This document shows positions 51,474-60,401 of a stretch of DNA of 64,000 nucleotides, in pieces. Where the stretch lies: positions 62,001 through 126,000 of the forward strand of contig NZ_QLLK01000009.1 of NCBI RefSeq assembly GCF_003259505.1, read 5' to 3'. The stretch's first letter is position 1; every line of letters starts with the position of its first letter. The notes under the pieces are model-generated. The model searched no databases, was not told the origin of the DNA, and saw nothing but the letters and a program-made list of their open reading frames with translations. The stretch is from Algoriphagus yeomjeoni (GTDB taxonomy: Bacteria; Bacteroidota; Bacteroidia; Cytophagales; Cyclobacteriaceae). A program made the translations under genes and the position numbers.

Positions 51474-51926
51474 ATGATTACCATTTACACTGACGGTGCG
51501 GCCAAAGGAAATCCAGGCCCTGGAGGATATGGAGCCGTTTTGAAATTCGGCAAGCACCGAAAAGAACTTTCCGAAGGATTCCGATTGACCACCAACAACC
51601 GCATGGAGCTTTTGGCAGTAATCCGTGCGCTACAAGCCATTAATACAACAGAGTTTCCTGTCCAGATTTATTCGGATAGTAAATATGTAGTTGATTCGGT
51701 AGAGAAAGGTTGGATCTGGGGTTGGCAGAAAAAAGGCTTCAAAGACAAAAAGAACCCAGATCTCTGGTTACGTTATATTCCGCTACATCTGAAGTACAAG
51801 CCTAAATTTATTTGGGTAAAAGGCCATGCTGGCAATATCGAGAATGAGAGATGTGATGTGCTTGCGGTGCAAGCCGCAGAAGGATTTGATCTGAAGCCGG
51901 ACGAAGGATACGAAGCGAGTTTATAG
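51474..51926 (+). CDS. rnhA: Ribonuclease HI
   Basis: A 150-residue RNase H that cuts RNA in RNA-DNA hybrids. The acidic catalytic residues are visible in order: Asp in IYTDGAAKGNPG, Glu in NNRMELLAVIRAL, Asp in IYSDSKYVVDSV and Asp in ENERCDVLAVQAA. The basic protrusion (WGWQKKGFKDKKNPDLW) is present. It stands 36 nt after marC in the same direction. The following region up to the next, opposing gene is rich in repeat words. Confidence 0.96.
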   Translation: MITIYTDGAAKGNPGPGGYGAVLKFGKHRKELSEGFRLTTNNRMELLAVIRALQAINTTEFPVQIYSDSKYVVDSVEKGWIWGWQKKGFKDKKNPDLWLRYIPLHLKYKPKFIWVKGHAGNIENERCDVLAVQAAEGFDLKPDEGYEASL

Positions 51927-52293
51927 ATTTTTTTAGCCACGAAGGACGCGAAGAAGGCGCAAAGATGATATTTGTGTCATTTTTTCTAGTTTAAATACGC
52001 GTCCAATCTTGACATTATAGCCCGTGCCTTTAGGGACCAACCTATGGGTAGGAATTGAATTTACATAGTTATCAGTCGTGCCTTTAGGTACGGCCCTTAA
52101 GAACTCACTGTATTTTATTTTTTGGACTTCAGTTAGGATGGTTGGTGAATCGATTGTCACCAATCGTTCCTAGGGAATGGTCCAACCTGACGCTTATCAA
52201 TTTGAAAGTTTCTTTTGCTAAAGACACTAGTTTACGTTGTCAACGTAAACTATTCTCGTCTGATTTTTTCTTTTAAATTTCACACTTTAGATT
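51927..52293. repeat. Convergent intergenic region with REP-like words and a large palindrome
   Basis: No gene is seen. It holds the REP-like words GTGCCTTTAGGGACC (from 52024) and CGTGCCTTTAGGTACGG (52077-52093). A hairpin with TTGGTGA and TCACCAA lies near 52142. A perfect palindrome with 12 bp arms and one central base lies at 52228-52252 (arms TAGTTTACGTTG and CAACGTAAACTA). Confidence 0.7.
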
Positions 52294-53415
52294 TTATAAT
52301 TCTTCCATCGTCATCAACGGAACATCCTCCCGATTTACTTCAAAAAGTGGTTTGTATTCCGCTTCAGGATAGACCCATCCATTTTCTCCCAACTTATAAA
52401 GCAATGGAGCTAAATTTTGAACAGCAGCTTTACAGCCTTGGACTATCGCTCCCATATTTCCTGTTTGCTTGGAGAGAACGGCTTCGTTTTCTATTTCAAA
52501 AGGACCGGAGAACTTTTTCTCTTTTAGGATATTCACAAAAGCTCGCCAATCCATCGAATCTCCTAATCCGAAGCCTGGCAACGTAGCTTCATAATGATGT
52601 CTGTCCCAAGGATTGTTGCTTGAAGGAACGCCAGCTTTTTTAGCCCAATCCGCATTTACTTCCTGCATTGGATACATATTTCCCCAGAAAGGATCAGGAT
52701 TGTTTCGTGTGGATTTGACGTGAATACGCTTTAACCGATTCATATCGGTATTTTTAATCACTTCAACTGGGGTTGTATGCTGCCAGACATCGTGGGACGG
52801 ATCGTAGATTTCTCCATGATTAGATTCAGGCACAAGTTCGTACATGATTTTTCTTGCAGCCAACACTCCCGTCAAATTATTGAAAGTTCCGAAATGACCT
52901 GAACTTCTCCAGCCTTCCATGGGGCAGTTTTCATAAAGTACAGTCACCCCAAGGCTATTTGCGTAGCGGATAATAGGCCCAAAGATTCGCTGGTATTCCA
53001 GCAGGTTTTTCTCAAATCCCCCATCTTGATTTCCCAATTCATGATTGTAGCCGACGAAGGTTCCGACTTTGACATCATTTTCATCTCCACCAAGCAGGTG
53101 AGCCATGCGGATCAATCGTAATAGATGGTTTTGATTTTTAACCCGCTGTTCGGCATCTCCTCCGATTAGATTCTCAAAAGCCCCAATAGAAAGGCGAAGT
53201 TTGGCTCCATTGAATTTCTCGATGAGTTTTTTGGCTTCTTCAGGCCCAAAATTCTCATAATCCAGATGTGTGGCGACAAAGTCATCCCTCGTCCCGTCCT
53301 TTCTGAAAACACATAAGTCAAGGCCTTGTACGCCGATTTCTGTTGCTTTATCTATCGTCTGATCTAAGTTGAGTTGATCAAAAGCAGAAGTCATGATCCA
53401 GATAGGGTTTGCCAT
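52294..53415 (-). CDS. Sugar phosphate isomerase/epimerase-like TIM-barrel protein
   Basis: A 373-residue protein of the xylose isomerase-like TIM-barrel family. Visible landmarks are GVQGLDLCVFRKDG, an internal VLYENCPMEGWRSSG with the metal-ligand Glu, and YDPSHDVWQ (Asp/His ligands). RIHVKSTRNN and GPFEIENEAVL carry the later ligands. Such proteins isomerise sugars or act as hydroxypyruvate isomerase-like enzymes. The substrate is unknown. A single minus-strand gene with MITE copy B 78 bp upstream. Confidence 0.87.
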   Translation of the reverse strand: MANPIWIMTSAFDQLNLDQTIDKATEIGVQGLDLCVFRKDGTRDDFVATHLDYENFGPEEAKKLIEKFNGAKLRLSIGAFENLIGGDAEQRVKNQNHLLRLIRMAHLLGGDENDVKVGTFVGYNHELGNQDGGFEKNLLEYQRIFGPIIRYANSLGVTVLYENCPMEGWRSSGHFGTFNNLTGVLAARKIMYELVPESNHGEIYDPSHDVWQHTTPVEVIKNTDMNRLKRIHVKSTRNNPDPFWGNMYPMQEVNADWAKKAGVPSSNNPWDRHHYEATLPGFGLGDSMDWRAFVNILKEKKFSGPFEIENEAVLSKQTGNMGAIVQGCKAAVQNLAPLLYKLGENGWVYPEAEYKPLFEVNREDVPLMTMEEL

Positions 53416-53493
53416 TTTGGGAGTATTGAGAGGTAAGAAAAAAGGAAATAACTGCAGCCTTAATACAGGGCTAGGCTATTTCCTTTAAATTAT

Positions 53494-53638
53494 TATGATT
53501 ATCCGCAATGATGCCAGTCACCTTAGATTCTTTCTTTGGTTGGCTGGAAGACCGATGACCGAAGCGGCCTCAAAGCTAGAGTATACCATCTATTAATTCG
53601 CTTTTATCTATTTACTGGTAACAAAGCGGATATACATA
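53494..53638 (+). mobile_element. MITE-like element, copy B
   Basis: A 145 bp non-coding element with the same ends as copy A (TATGATTATCCGC and GCGGATATACATA). It has a perfect 8 bp target duplication, TAAATTAT at 53486-53493 and 53639-53646. Apart from about 20 bases missing compared with copy A and one altered stretch near the middle, the two are nearly identical. No protein is encoded. Confidence 0.92.
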
Positions 53639-53660
53639 TAAATTATTTTGTCTTGAATAA

Positions 53661-54131
53661 TTAATGTACAAAGGTCACCACTAATTTTTGGGTAAATCCA
53701 GAAACAGAAATGTTTTGAGAAATCACGAGTTCATTATTCGATACACTTTCAACGATCATATTTCCTTCGGCTCCAGGCACATCAATGATCTCAGTGTCGA
53801 CAAGCAGGATTTTGGTTGATTCGTTATAGTCCCAAATAAAATTAACAGTCTGCGACTCTGTAGAGCTACACTTGGTAGGCCCTGCATCTAACACCCCAAG
53901 CTTGACACTGGTTTCGTAATTAAATGTTACCTCGTTGTCTTGAAGGCAGGCATCTATTTCTGAGATTACGTTGAAGATACCCACCTTGGCAGTGCTTAGT
54001 TTCCATGCTATGCCGGAACCGATAATTTCAGCTTCTGATTTCGCTGGATCAGTATCGTCATCACTACAAGAGCCTAAAGTAAACAAGCAAGTGAGCGCCA
54101 AAAGAAAATTGATTTTCAAAAGTAATTTCAT
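53661..54131 (-). CDS. Lipocalin-like lipoprotein, function unknown
   Basis: The 156-residue product has a lipoprotein signal (LLALTCLFTLGSC, lipid Cys at about 23) with a DDDTDPAKS tail usual for Bacteroidota surface lipoproteins. After that comes an IAWKLSTAKV start and eight or so strands, ending KLVVTFVH, which resembles the lipocalin-like domain. Two further Cys (DACLQ, TKCSS) could bond. No recognisable partner. MITE copy B lies just downstream. Confidence 0.8.
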   Translation of the reverse strand: MKLLLKINFLLALTCLFTLGSCSDDDTDPAKSEAEIIGSGIAWKLSTAKVGIFNVISEIDACLQDNEVTFNYETSVKLGVLDAGPTKCSSTESQTVNFIWDYNESTKILLVDTEIIDVPGAEGNMIVESVSNNELVISQNISVSGFTQKLVVTFVH

Positions 54132-54208
54132 AGTGAAAAATTAGTTTGGAGTGAAAATTAAAAATAAGGAAAAATACTTTTTATAGGCCCAATTCCTTAA
54201 AAATAGGC

Positions 54209-54517
54209 CTATTCATTTGCCGAATATCGTTTTCTGATTTCTACTTTTTGTTTTTGGCGATGCCAAAGAGCCTGTGCTAAATCAGGAGCAATACGGTCAG
54301 GATCAGATTCGTGTAGGATACTTTTGAGCTTTTCCTCTCCCAAATCTATGCGGTAACATATCTGTAGCAAGCGCTCAAATTCCCGATCTAGCAGGTATGA
54401 GATTACCTTGGAAAGTATCGAAATTGCCTTTTGCTCATCAAATTCTGAATTGAATTCTGGAAGTTCAAAATCCATTTTGAGCAATGAAAATGTGTCTTGA
54501 GAAAGTGATTCGCTCAT
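54209..54517 (-). CDS. Hypothetical protein, conserved in Bacteroidota type
   Basis: A 102-residue soluble, acidic-then-basic, helical protein (FDEQKAISILSKVISYLLDREFERLLQICYRIDLGEEKLK). I recognise no named family. Its start lies only about 12 nt after the T-tract of the DUF5606 terminator, so its transcription is either by readthrough or from a promoter overlapping that hairpin. Helical length and steady codon use support a real gene. Confidence 0.75.
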   Translation of the reverse strand: MSESLSQDTFSLLKMDFELPEFNSEFDEQKAISILSKVISYLLDREFERLLQICYRIDLGEEKLKSILHESDPDRIAPDLAQALWHRQKQKVEIRKRYSANE

Positions 54518-54529
54518 ATTACTGCCAAA

Positions 54530-54555
54530 AAAGCCCCGAGTTGAACCGGGGCTTT
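54530..54555 (-). terminator. Terminator of the DUF5606 gene
   Basis: A 9 bp stem (AAAGCCCCG with CGGGGCTTT) has an 8 nt loop and runs into a T-rich tract on the minus strand, 4 nt beyond the stop codon and about 12 nt before the next start. Confidence 0.88.
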
Positions 54556-54559
54556 AGTT

Positions 54560-55051
54560 TTATTTTTCTGATTTTTTATCAGACTTAGTTTCTTTTGCAG
54601 TTTTTGGTTCTTTTTCCTTAGCAGGCTTTACTTCCTCTGGCTTTTTTTCTTCAGATTGTTGAAGGACTTCAGGTGCCTGCTCACGGATTAATTTATACCA
54701 AGTGATCAACTTCTTAATATCTGAGGTGTAAACTCTAGCTTCATCGACCTCTGGAAGGATATGCTTCATGAATGCTCTAAGCTCAGCATCATCAGGATTG
54801 GCATCCAGTCCAAGATCGCCTTGGAATTCGGCCTCAATTTTTTGCAAGACAGACTCCAAAGGCTCCGCGCCTTCTTCTGTCAAGGTATAGATAGAAATAT
54901 CGCTTAGAATAGATACACGCTGGGACATGCCGGCAACGAGTTTAGTTTTTTTTGCATCCATGCTTTCAAGAATGACTCCTGTGCGTGATGGTTTCAAAAC
55001 TTTGAACAAACCGGGTTTACCGGCTACGGTAGCAAGATCTTTAAAATTCAT
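54560..55051 (-). CDS. DUF5606 family protein
   Basis: A 163-residue protein with an N-terminal DUF5606 domain (about 1-130; MNFKDLATVAGKPGLFKVLKPSRTGVI at the start, DAELRAFMKHILPEVDEARVYTSDIKKLITWY at 85-117). A charged tail rich in Lys and Glu follows (about 135-163). The family occurs in Bacteroidota and has no known role. It lies 49 nt downstream of engB in the same direction; a CAAATATA word (55074-55081) could be a -7 box on the minus strand. Confidence 0.85.
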   Translation of the reverse strand: MNFKDLATVAGKPGLFKVLKPSRTGVILESMDAKKTKLVAGMSQRVSILSDISIYTLTEEGAEPLESVLQKIEAEFQGDLGLDANPDDAELRAFMKHILPEVDEARVYTSDIKKLITWYKLIREQAPEVLQQSEEKKPEEVKPAKEKEPKTAKETKSDKKSEK

Positions 55052-55100
55052 TTGGTTTATTTTTTCGAGGCTGCAAATATAGGATTATCAATTAAATGAT

Positions 55101-55703
55101 TCACCTGGCATTATATTCTGTTACTAGTTCTTCCATAAACTTCGTCAGTTCTTCTTTGCCTGTGCTGGCTTCTGCACTGGTGACAAAGTAGTCTGGATTC
55201 TCTCCGAACATCTCTCTGGTTTTCTTCAAAAACTTCTGAATGTTCTGGTCGGTTTTTGATTTGGATTGTTTGTCTGCTTTAGTGAAAACCAAAGCTGTAG
55301 GGACTTCCTGAGTTCCGCACCAAAGCAAAAATTCCAAATCTATCTGCTGTGGTGGCAGTCGGCTATCGATCAAAACAAATACCCCACAAAGATTTTCTCG
55401 CTTAGTCAAGTACGTAGTAATCATGCTTTCCCAGCCCTGCTTCACTTTTAGGTTTACTTTGGCGAAACCGTAACCCGGAAGATCGACAAGATACCACTTA
55501 TCGTTAATCATGAAGTGGTTAATCAACTGAGTTTTACCAGGTTTTTGGGAGGTCTTTGCCAGTCCTTTTTGATTGACCAACATATTGATCAGTGAGCTTT
55601 TTCCTACGTTGGATCTACCGATAAAAGCAATCTCAGCTCGGTCTGGCTTAGGGCAATTTCCTGGGTTCGAATTACTGATTACAAAGGTGGCTTTCTGGAT
55701 CAT
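55101..55703 (-). CDS. yihA: Ribosome biogenesis GTPase YihA/YsxC (EngB)
   Basis: A 200-residue TrmE-Era-EngA-YihA family GTPase. The G1 loop is [12 protein letters not shown] (about 29-40). G3 is DLPGYG, G4 is FTKADKQS (about 141-148) and a G5-like TSAEAS follows. It acts in assembly of the large ribosomal subunit. A minus-strand -7 box (TACTTTTG) lies at 55721-55728, 18 nt before the start, so its leader is short. It is divergent from ubiE. Confidence 0.95.
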   Translation of the reverse strand: MIQKATFVISNSNPGNCPKPDRAEIAFIGRSNVGKSSLINMLVNQKGLAKTSQKPGKTQLINHFMINDKWYLVDLPGYGFAKVNLKVKQGWESMITTYLTKRENLCGVFVLIDSRLPPQQIDLEFLLWCGTQEVPTALVFTKADKQSKSKTDQNIQKFLKKTREMFGENPDYFVTSAEASTGKEELTKFMEELVTEYNAR

Positions 55704-55720
55704 CTGCTGGTATTTGTTTG

Positions 55721-55728
55721 CAAAAGTA
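55721..55728 (-). promoter_or_regulatory. Candidate -7 box for engB
   Basis: Read on the minus strand this is TACTTTTG, a full match to TAnnTTTG. No good TTTG is present at the usual distance upstream, so only the -7 element is supported. Confidence 0.45.
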
Positions 55729-55826
55729 CGACATTATCCGAAAAGGGCAGGGTCAAGTCGAAGTCTAACAATTTTCCATTCCTCGTGTTTCTTGCCTATT
55801 ATTGTCCTTTCAAAGATAGAATTCAG

Positions 55827-56549
55827 ATGGCCGTAGTACCTTATAAAGACAAGCAAGATTCCAAGAAAGATCAGGTAGCTGAGATGTTCAATAACATTTC
55901 AGGCAAATATGATTTGCTTAATCACGTGCTCAGCATGGGAATTGACATCACTTGGAGAAAAAAAGCAATTAAATACCTGAAAGACGATCAGCCAAAATTG
56001 ATCTTGGATATTGCTACTGGAACTGGAGATTTTGCAATTGAAGCACTATCGTTGAATCCAGATAAGATCATCGGAGTGGATATTTCCGAAGGTATGCTGG
56101 AGGAAGGTCGAAAAAAAATGAAGAAAAAAGGTCTTGAGGATAAAATCGAGCTTCAGCTTGGAGATTCGGAAGGACTACTTTTTGAAGATAATAAGTTTGA
56201 TGCGGTCATCGTTTCTTTTGGAGTTAGGAACTTTGAGAATCTGGAGAAGGGGTTGGCAGATATGTATCGCGTGCTCAAGCCTGGAGGCAAAGTGGTGATT
56301 TTGGAATTCAGTAAGCCTACCAAAGCTCCAATGAAGCAGGCGTATGCTTTTTACTCCAAAGCTATTCTTCCACAGATTGGCAAAATTGTGTCGAAAGACA
56401 ATTCTGCTTATACTTACCTTCCTGAGTCAGTACAGGCCTTTCCAGATGGAATGGATTTCCTGAGAATTATGAATAGTGTCGGATTCACAAGCAACTTATG
56501 CAAACCACTTACATTTGGAATAAGCTCAATCTACGTAGGAACAAAGTAA
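55827..56549 (+). CDS. ubiE: Demethylmenaquinone methyltransferase UbiE/MenG
   Basis: A 240-residue SAM-dependent methyltransferase that performs the last step of menaquinone synthesis. Family text is [22 protein letters not shown] (about 17-38), the SAM loop [15 protein letters not shown] (about 64-78), [16 protein letters not shown] and [13 protein letters not shown]. The chosen start ([10 protein letters not shown]) fits the family; the frame is open further to 55785. The end overlaps the porT start by about 52 nt, so the two are translationally linked. Confidence 0.94.
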   Translation: MAVVPYKDKQDSKKDQVAEMFNNISGKYDLLNHVLSMGIDITWRKKAIKYLKDDQPKLILDIATGTGDFAIEALSLNPDKIIGVDISEGMLEEGRKKMKKKGLEDKIELQLGDSEGLLFEDNKFDAVIVSFGVRNFENLEKGLADMYRVLKPGGKVVILEFSKPTKAPMKQAYAFYSKAILPQIGKIVSKDNSAYTYLPESVQAFPDGMDFLRIMNSVGFTSNLCKPLTFGISSIYVGTK

Positions 56550-57310
56550 TCCTACTGGGTTTAGTGTTTTTCTTAGCGGCGATCCCAACGTTTGGACAAG
56601 GAATGTTTGGCTTGACCTCAGCATCAGCCTCAGACAACAGACCGCTGTCCTATGGATTCTTTTTGGCCGGCCACAATAGCACGCTTCGCATAAAATATAC
56701 GGATGCTTTTCTTAATTCTACCTCTGCGAATGAGTTTGACAATGTGAGAAGTATTCAGCCATTATTTTCTGCCGGGTTTTCCTTAGGGTTTATCGGGATT
56801 CTGAGATTTCATGATCAAGTTTCTTTGATGTTTATGCCGAAGGTTGGCTTTTATGAGTACAAAACCGAAGTGACTTATTTCAATGTGACTGAACCAGGTT
56901 TACCTAATACTGGTGATGAAGTGATAGATGGGCCAAACCCAAATAATTTTAGCAGAGAAGTTTTCACTTCTGAAGCTACTATGGTCGAGCTACCTCTTCT
57001 ATTCAAGTATCGTTCAGTTCGGTTTAATAACACCAGAATGTATTGGGTAGGCGGAGCGAGTTACCAGTTTCGGACAAAGGGACAGGATGAAGCTAATGTG
57101 GATGACATCGTGATGACCGGACAGGATTTTTCTCTAGAAGCGGGAATGGGATTCGAGTTTTACTTCAAATACTTCAAGTTTGCTCCAGAGGTTCGTTTTT
57201 CACATGGACTGATGAATGCCTATCAAGCAGAAAACACCCGTCCTGAACTTCAGGGAGCAATCGAGTCTATTAAAAGAAAGAGTATTACGCTTTATCTGAA
57301 TTTCCAATAG
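56498..57310 (+). CDS. porT: PorT-like type IX secretion/porin-family protein
   Basis: The 270-residue outer-membrane protein has a signal sequence after a basic leader ([21 protein letters not shown]), then a beta-barrel rich in alternating strands ending SITLYLNFQ. It lies directly after ubiE with a long overlap, and I know ubiE-porT adjacency to be common in Bacteroidota. It resembles PorT, a component of the type IX secretion system. The strand pattern [14 protein letters not shown] is typical. Identification rests on both length and position, so it is likely rather than certain. Confidence 0.82.
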   Translation: MQTTYIWNKLNLRRNKVILLGLVFFLAAIPTFGQGMFGLTSASASDNRPLSYGFFLAGHNSTLRIKYTDAFLNSTSANEFDNVRSIQPLFSAGFSLGFIGILRFHDQVSLMFMPKVGFYEYKTEVTYFNVTEPGLPNTGDEVIDGPNPNNFSREVFTSEATMVELPLLFKYRSVRFNNTRMYWVGGASYQFRTKGQDEANVDDIVMTGQDFSLEAGMGFEFYFKYFKFAPEVRFSHGLMNAYQAENTRPELQGAIESIKRKSITLYLNFQ

Positions 57311-57422
57311 GAGGGATTGTAAAATTGGAATATTGAAAAATTGTAAGATTTTGCTAAACCTAGTTTGAGGCGTAACATTTTAAATTGGACATCGACCATT
57401 GATAATTTTTTAACTTGCCTTC

Positions 57423-58178
57423 ATGAAAAATAAAATCGCCTTAGTTACAGGAGCAACCTCAGGTATTGGTAAAGCTGCTGCAATAACCCTAGCTAAAATT
57501 GGATTTGATATCATCGCCACTGGAAGACGTGGAAATCGTCTGGAAGAATTAAAGAGTGAATTACCACAGGGAATTGATTTTTTGCCATTGGTTTTTGATG
57601 TGCGTGATCGTGAAAATGTGAAGGAGGTTCTTGATAATCTCCCCGAAAAATGGAAAGCAATCGATGTCCTGATCAATAATGCAGGAAATGCCCACGGAAT
57701 TGATCCTGTGCAGTCAGCAAGTCTCGATGATTGGGACGCGATGATGGATATCAATGTGAAAGGACTTTTGTATGTTTCCAGAGCAATTATTCCAGGAATG
57801 ACAGCTCGCAAATCAGGAATGATCATCAATATAGGATCTATCGCTGGAAAGGAAGTTTATCCAAATGGAAGTGTGTATTGCGGAAGCAAGCATGCGGTAG
57901 ATGCGATTACTAAAGGGATGAGGATAGATTTGAATTCCTTTGGTATTCGCGTTGTCGCAATTCATCCAGGATTAGTGGAGACGGAATTTTCGCTGGTAAG
58001 ATTTAAAGGAGATGAAGGTAAGGCAGAGACTGTTTATCAGGGAATGGAGCCATTGGTAGCTCAGGATATTGCGGATATTATTGAATTTGCTGTAACTAGA
58101 CCTCCTCATGTAACGATTGCTGATGTGGTAGTTCTTCCAACAGCTCAAGCTTCCGCTACACTTGTCAATAGAAATTAG
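57423..58178 (+). CDS. SDR-family NADP-dependent dehydrogenase (YdfG-like)
   Basis: A 251-residue classical short-chain dehydrogenase. The cofactor loop is VTGATSGIGKAA (about 8-19), with ATGRRGNRLEEL, the NNAG motif in VLINNAGNAHG, catalytic Ser in NIGSIAGKEVYP, and YCGSK (Tyr-x-x-x-Lys, about 156-160). The text and length resemble serine 3-dehydrogenase/YdfG, which uses 3-hydroxy acids. It is followed 5 nt later by a dipeptidase gene, so both may be co-transcribed. Confidence 0.9.
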   Translation: MKNKIALVTGATSGIGKAAAITLAKIGFDIIATGRRGNRLEELKSELPQGIDFLPLVFDVRDRENVKEVLDNLPEKWKAIDVLINNAGNAHGIDPVQSASLDDWDAMMDINVKGLLYVSRAIIPGMTARKSGMIINIGSIAGKEVYPNGSVYCGSKHAVDAITKGMRIDLNSFGIRVVAIHPGLVETEFSLVRFKGDEGKAETVYQGMEPLVAQDIADIIEFAVTRPPHVTIADVVVLPTAQASATLVNRN

Positions 58179-58183
58179 AAATT

Positions 58184-58933
58184 TTGAGAAAGCTTTACAT
58201 ACCTGTTTTACTACTAATGCTTGGTTGTGGCACTTCCCAAAAGAGCGATCAGGAGATATTCTCCGAGCAGCAGCGGGAAGTACTTGATCCTATACAGGAA
58301 ATAGATCTTGTGGAGGAAATGCCAGAGTTAGAAAAAACTCTTCGAGAACAAGGATTGGTAGAGTTGGAGGGATTTATTCCTGAGATTGAAGTGGAATTGA
58401 AATATTCCACAACCGACAATTTCTTCGGTCAAGATGTTTATGGGGATTTGACAAAGGCTTTTCTCCAACCTGAAGTGGCAGAGCAATTGAAAAAAGCTCA
58501 GGAAATGCTTCAGGCAGAGTATCCTGATTATACTTTATTAGTTTATGATGGAGTGCGTCCTGCCAGTGTGCAGCAGATACTTTGGGATAATTTGGATAAA
58601 CCAGATAGTTTGAAACCGCTTTATGTGGCAGATCCTAAAATAGGTAGCTTACATAACTTCGGAGTTGCGGTAGATTTGACCATATTTGACACCAAAGCTG
58701 ATTCCACGTTGGATATGGGAACGGGTTATGATTTCTTTGGCTACCAAGCCTATCCAGATCGTGAAGAGCAAATGCTCGCTGAAGGAAAAATAACCAACCT
58801 ACAAATCGCAAATCGGGAAATTCTTCGCCGCGTGATGACTTCAAACGGTTTTACAGGAATAGGCTCAGAATGGTGGCATTTCAATGCATATTCCAGAAAA
58901 GAAGCTGGAGAAAAATTTGAAATAATCAAATAG
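58184..58933 (+). CDS. D-alanyl-D-alanine dipeptidase (VanX/DdpX family), lipoprotein
   Basis: A 249-residue zinc D,D-dipeptidase of family M15. It begins with TTG (58184); an ATG further in would remove the lipoprotein signal (LLLMLGC, lipid Cys at about 15), so TTG is the likely start. Zinc ligands are His and Asp in SLHNFGVAVDLTIF and His in SEWWHFN, with Glu just before as the catalytic base. VYDGVRPASVQQ has the conserved Arg. It probably recycles D-Ala-D-Ala from wall turnover. Confidence 0.9.
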   Translation: MRKLYIPVLLLMLGCGTSQKSDQEIFSEQQREVLDPIQEIDLVEEMPELEKTLREQGLVELEGFIPEIEVELKYSTTDNFFGQDVYGDLTKAFLQPEVAEQLKKAQEMLQAEYPDYTLLVYDGVRPASVQQILWDNLDKPDSLKPLYVADPKIGSLHNFGVAVDLTIFDTKADSTLDMGTGYDFFGYQAYPDREEQMLAEGKITNLQIANREILRRVMTSNGFTGIGSEWWHFNAYSRKEAGEKFEIIK

Positions 58934-58998
58934 TACCTTCAATATTCAATTATCAATTTTCAATACTCAAAATTCAATAACCCAACAACTCAAACCCT

Positions 58999-59733
58999 AT
59001 GAACTTAAAACGAATATTTCTCACCTTTTCGCTGATTTTCAGCATTGCTTTGATGTCTAATGCTCAGCAATTTAGAGCGCTGGTTTTTAGCAAGACCGCA
59101 GGCTTCCGCCATCAATCCATTTCTGATGCTGTTGTGGCGTTGAAGAAATTGGGAAAAACACAGGTTTTCAGTGTGTATACTACAGAAGATGCTGGTGAAT
59201 TCACAGATGAAAAACTGGCAAAATATGACGTAGTGATTTTGACCACCACAACCGGGACGATTTTCAATGAGGAGCAAAAGGCAGCTTTCCAGCGGTTTGT
59301 GCAAAGTGGAAAAGGAGTTGTAGGCATTCACTCTGCTACAGATACCGAATATGAATGGCCTTGGTATAACAAAATGATTGGAGCTTACTTCCTTTCTCAC
59401 CCCGCTCAGCAGACATTAAGGCTTGATGTAGTCGATCAAACTCACCCATCGACTTGGCATTTACCGAAAAACTGGTTGTGGACTGATGAACTGTATGAAT
59501 TCAGAGAAATCAATCCTGATATCAAAGTGCTGATCAAAGCTGATGAAAGCACCTATAAAGTAGCTAGAGGGAATGGAGATAATCACCCGATGGCTTGGTA
59601 CCATGAATTTGACGGTGGAAGAGTGTTTTATACTGCTTTGGGCCATGTGGAGTCAGCCTGGGAAGAGGATGATTTCTTAAAGCACCTATACGGAGGAATC
59701 TGGTATGCAGCGACTGGCGAACCGTATAAATAA
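58999..59733 (+). CDS. Exported ThuA-domain protein
   Basis: A 244-residue protein with a signal peptide (MNLKRIFLTFSLIFSIALMSNAQ). The ThuA-like class I glutamine amidotransferase-like fold shows ALVFSKTAGFRHQSI, VGIHSATDTEYEWPWY and AWYHEFDGGRVFYTALGH. ThuA was first linked to trehalose use. In Bacteroidota it more often accompanies sugar-acid hydrolysis, and the reaction is unclear. A single gene with a hairpin terminator at 59753. Confidence 0.9.
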   Translation: MNLKRIFLTFSLIFSIALMSNAQQFRALVFSKTAGFRHQSISDAVVALKKLGKTQVFSVYTTEDAGEFTDEKLAKYDVVILTTTTGTIFNEEQKAAFQRFVQSGKGVVGIHSATDTEYEWPWYNKMIGAYFLSHPAQQTLRLDVVDQTHPSTWHLPKNWLWTDELYEFREINPDIKVLIKADESTYKVARGNGDNHPMAWYHEFDGGRVFYTALGHVESAWEEDDFLKHLYGGIWYAATGEPYK

Positions 59734-59752
59734 TTCATTTGCAGGAAAATTG

Positions 59753-59788
59753 GATTTGCTGGAACTTAATGCCAGCAAATCGGTTTTC
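59753..59788 (+). terminator. Probable terminator of the ThuA gene
   Basis: A perfect 10 bp stem (GATTTGCTGG with CCAGCAAATC) has a 9 nt loop and is followed by GGTTTTCT. Confidence 0.6.
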
Positions 59789-59809
59789 TAAACAAAAATC
59801 AAGAATACC

Positions 59810-60391
59810 ATGCTACAAGCACAAGCAAGACCTGTTCACCTCTACATGGAGGCCAATCCAAACCCAAATTCCCTGAAATTTGTAGCCAACTTCATGTTGG
59901 TTGATGAGGGGGTAAGTTTTGATTTCCCGGATGCTGAAAGTGCCAAAATCAGTCCTCTAGCTCAAGAGCTTTTTAATTTTGCTGCTGTCGAGCGAGTATT
60001 TATAGCTTCTAATTTTGTGACTGTTACCAAATCTGAATCTGTAGAATGGGCAGAAGTTCAAGGCATCGTTCGTGATCATATCAAGCAATATTTGGAGGCA
60101 GGAAAAGCTCCAGTTCCTGTTGGATTTGACAAGGATCCGCTTTTCGATGAGAATGATTCAGAAGTGGTGAAAAAAATCAAGGGGATTTTGGATGAGTACA
60201 TTCGTCCTGCTGTAGAGCAAGATGGTGGAGCGATCGTTTTCCATTCTTTCCATGAGGGCGTGGTGAAAGTGCAGTTGCAAGGCTCATGCTCTGGCTGTCC
60301 TTCTAGTACGGTGACCTTAAAAGCCGGAATTCAAAACCTGCTAACCAGAATGCTTCCTGAAGTGAAAGAAGTAGTAGCTGAGGGAGTTTAA
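59810..60391 (+). CDS. NifU/NfuA-type iron-sulfur scaffold protein
   Basis: The 193-residue protein has an N-terminal Nfu_N domain (about 9-95, YMEANPNPNSLKFVANFML) and a C-terminal NifU-like domain (about 115-190) with the cluster-binding CSGCPSSTVTLKAGI (Cys-x-x-Cys at about residue 164-167). It delivers Fe-S clusters to target proteins. It is followed by DUF3810 after about 10 nt. Confidence 0.92.
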   Translation: MLQAQARPVHLYMEANPNPNSLKFVANFMLVDEGVSFDFPDAESAKISPLAQELFNFAAVERVFIASNFVTVTKSESVEWAEVQGIVRDHIKQYLEAGKAPVPVGFDKDPLFDENDSEVVKKIKGILDEYIRPAVEQDGGAIVFHSFHEGVVKVQLQGSCSGCPSSTVTLKAGIQNLLTRMLPEVKEVVAEGV

Positions 60392-60401
60392 GTTGTTTTT
60401 T

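Noticed and set aside
52215..52586. Plus-strand open frame opposite the TIM-barrel gene
   Set aside because: It overlaps the 3' end of a well-supported gene and has no recognisable domain.
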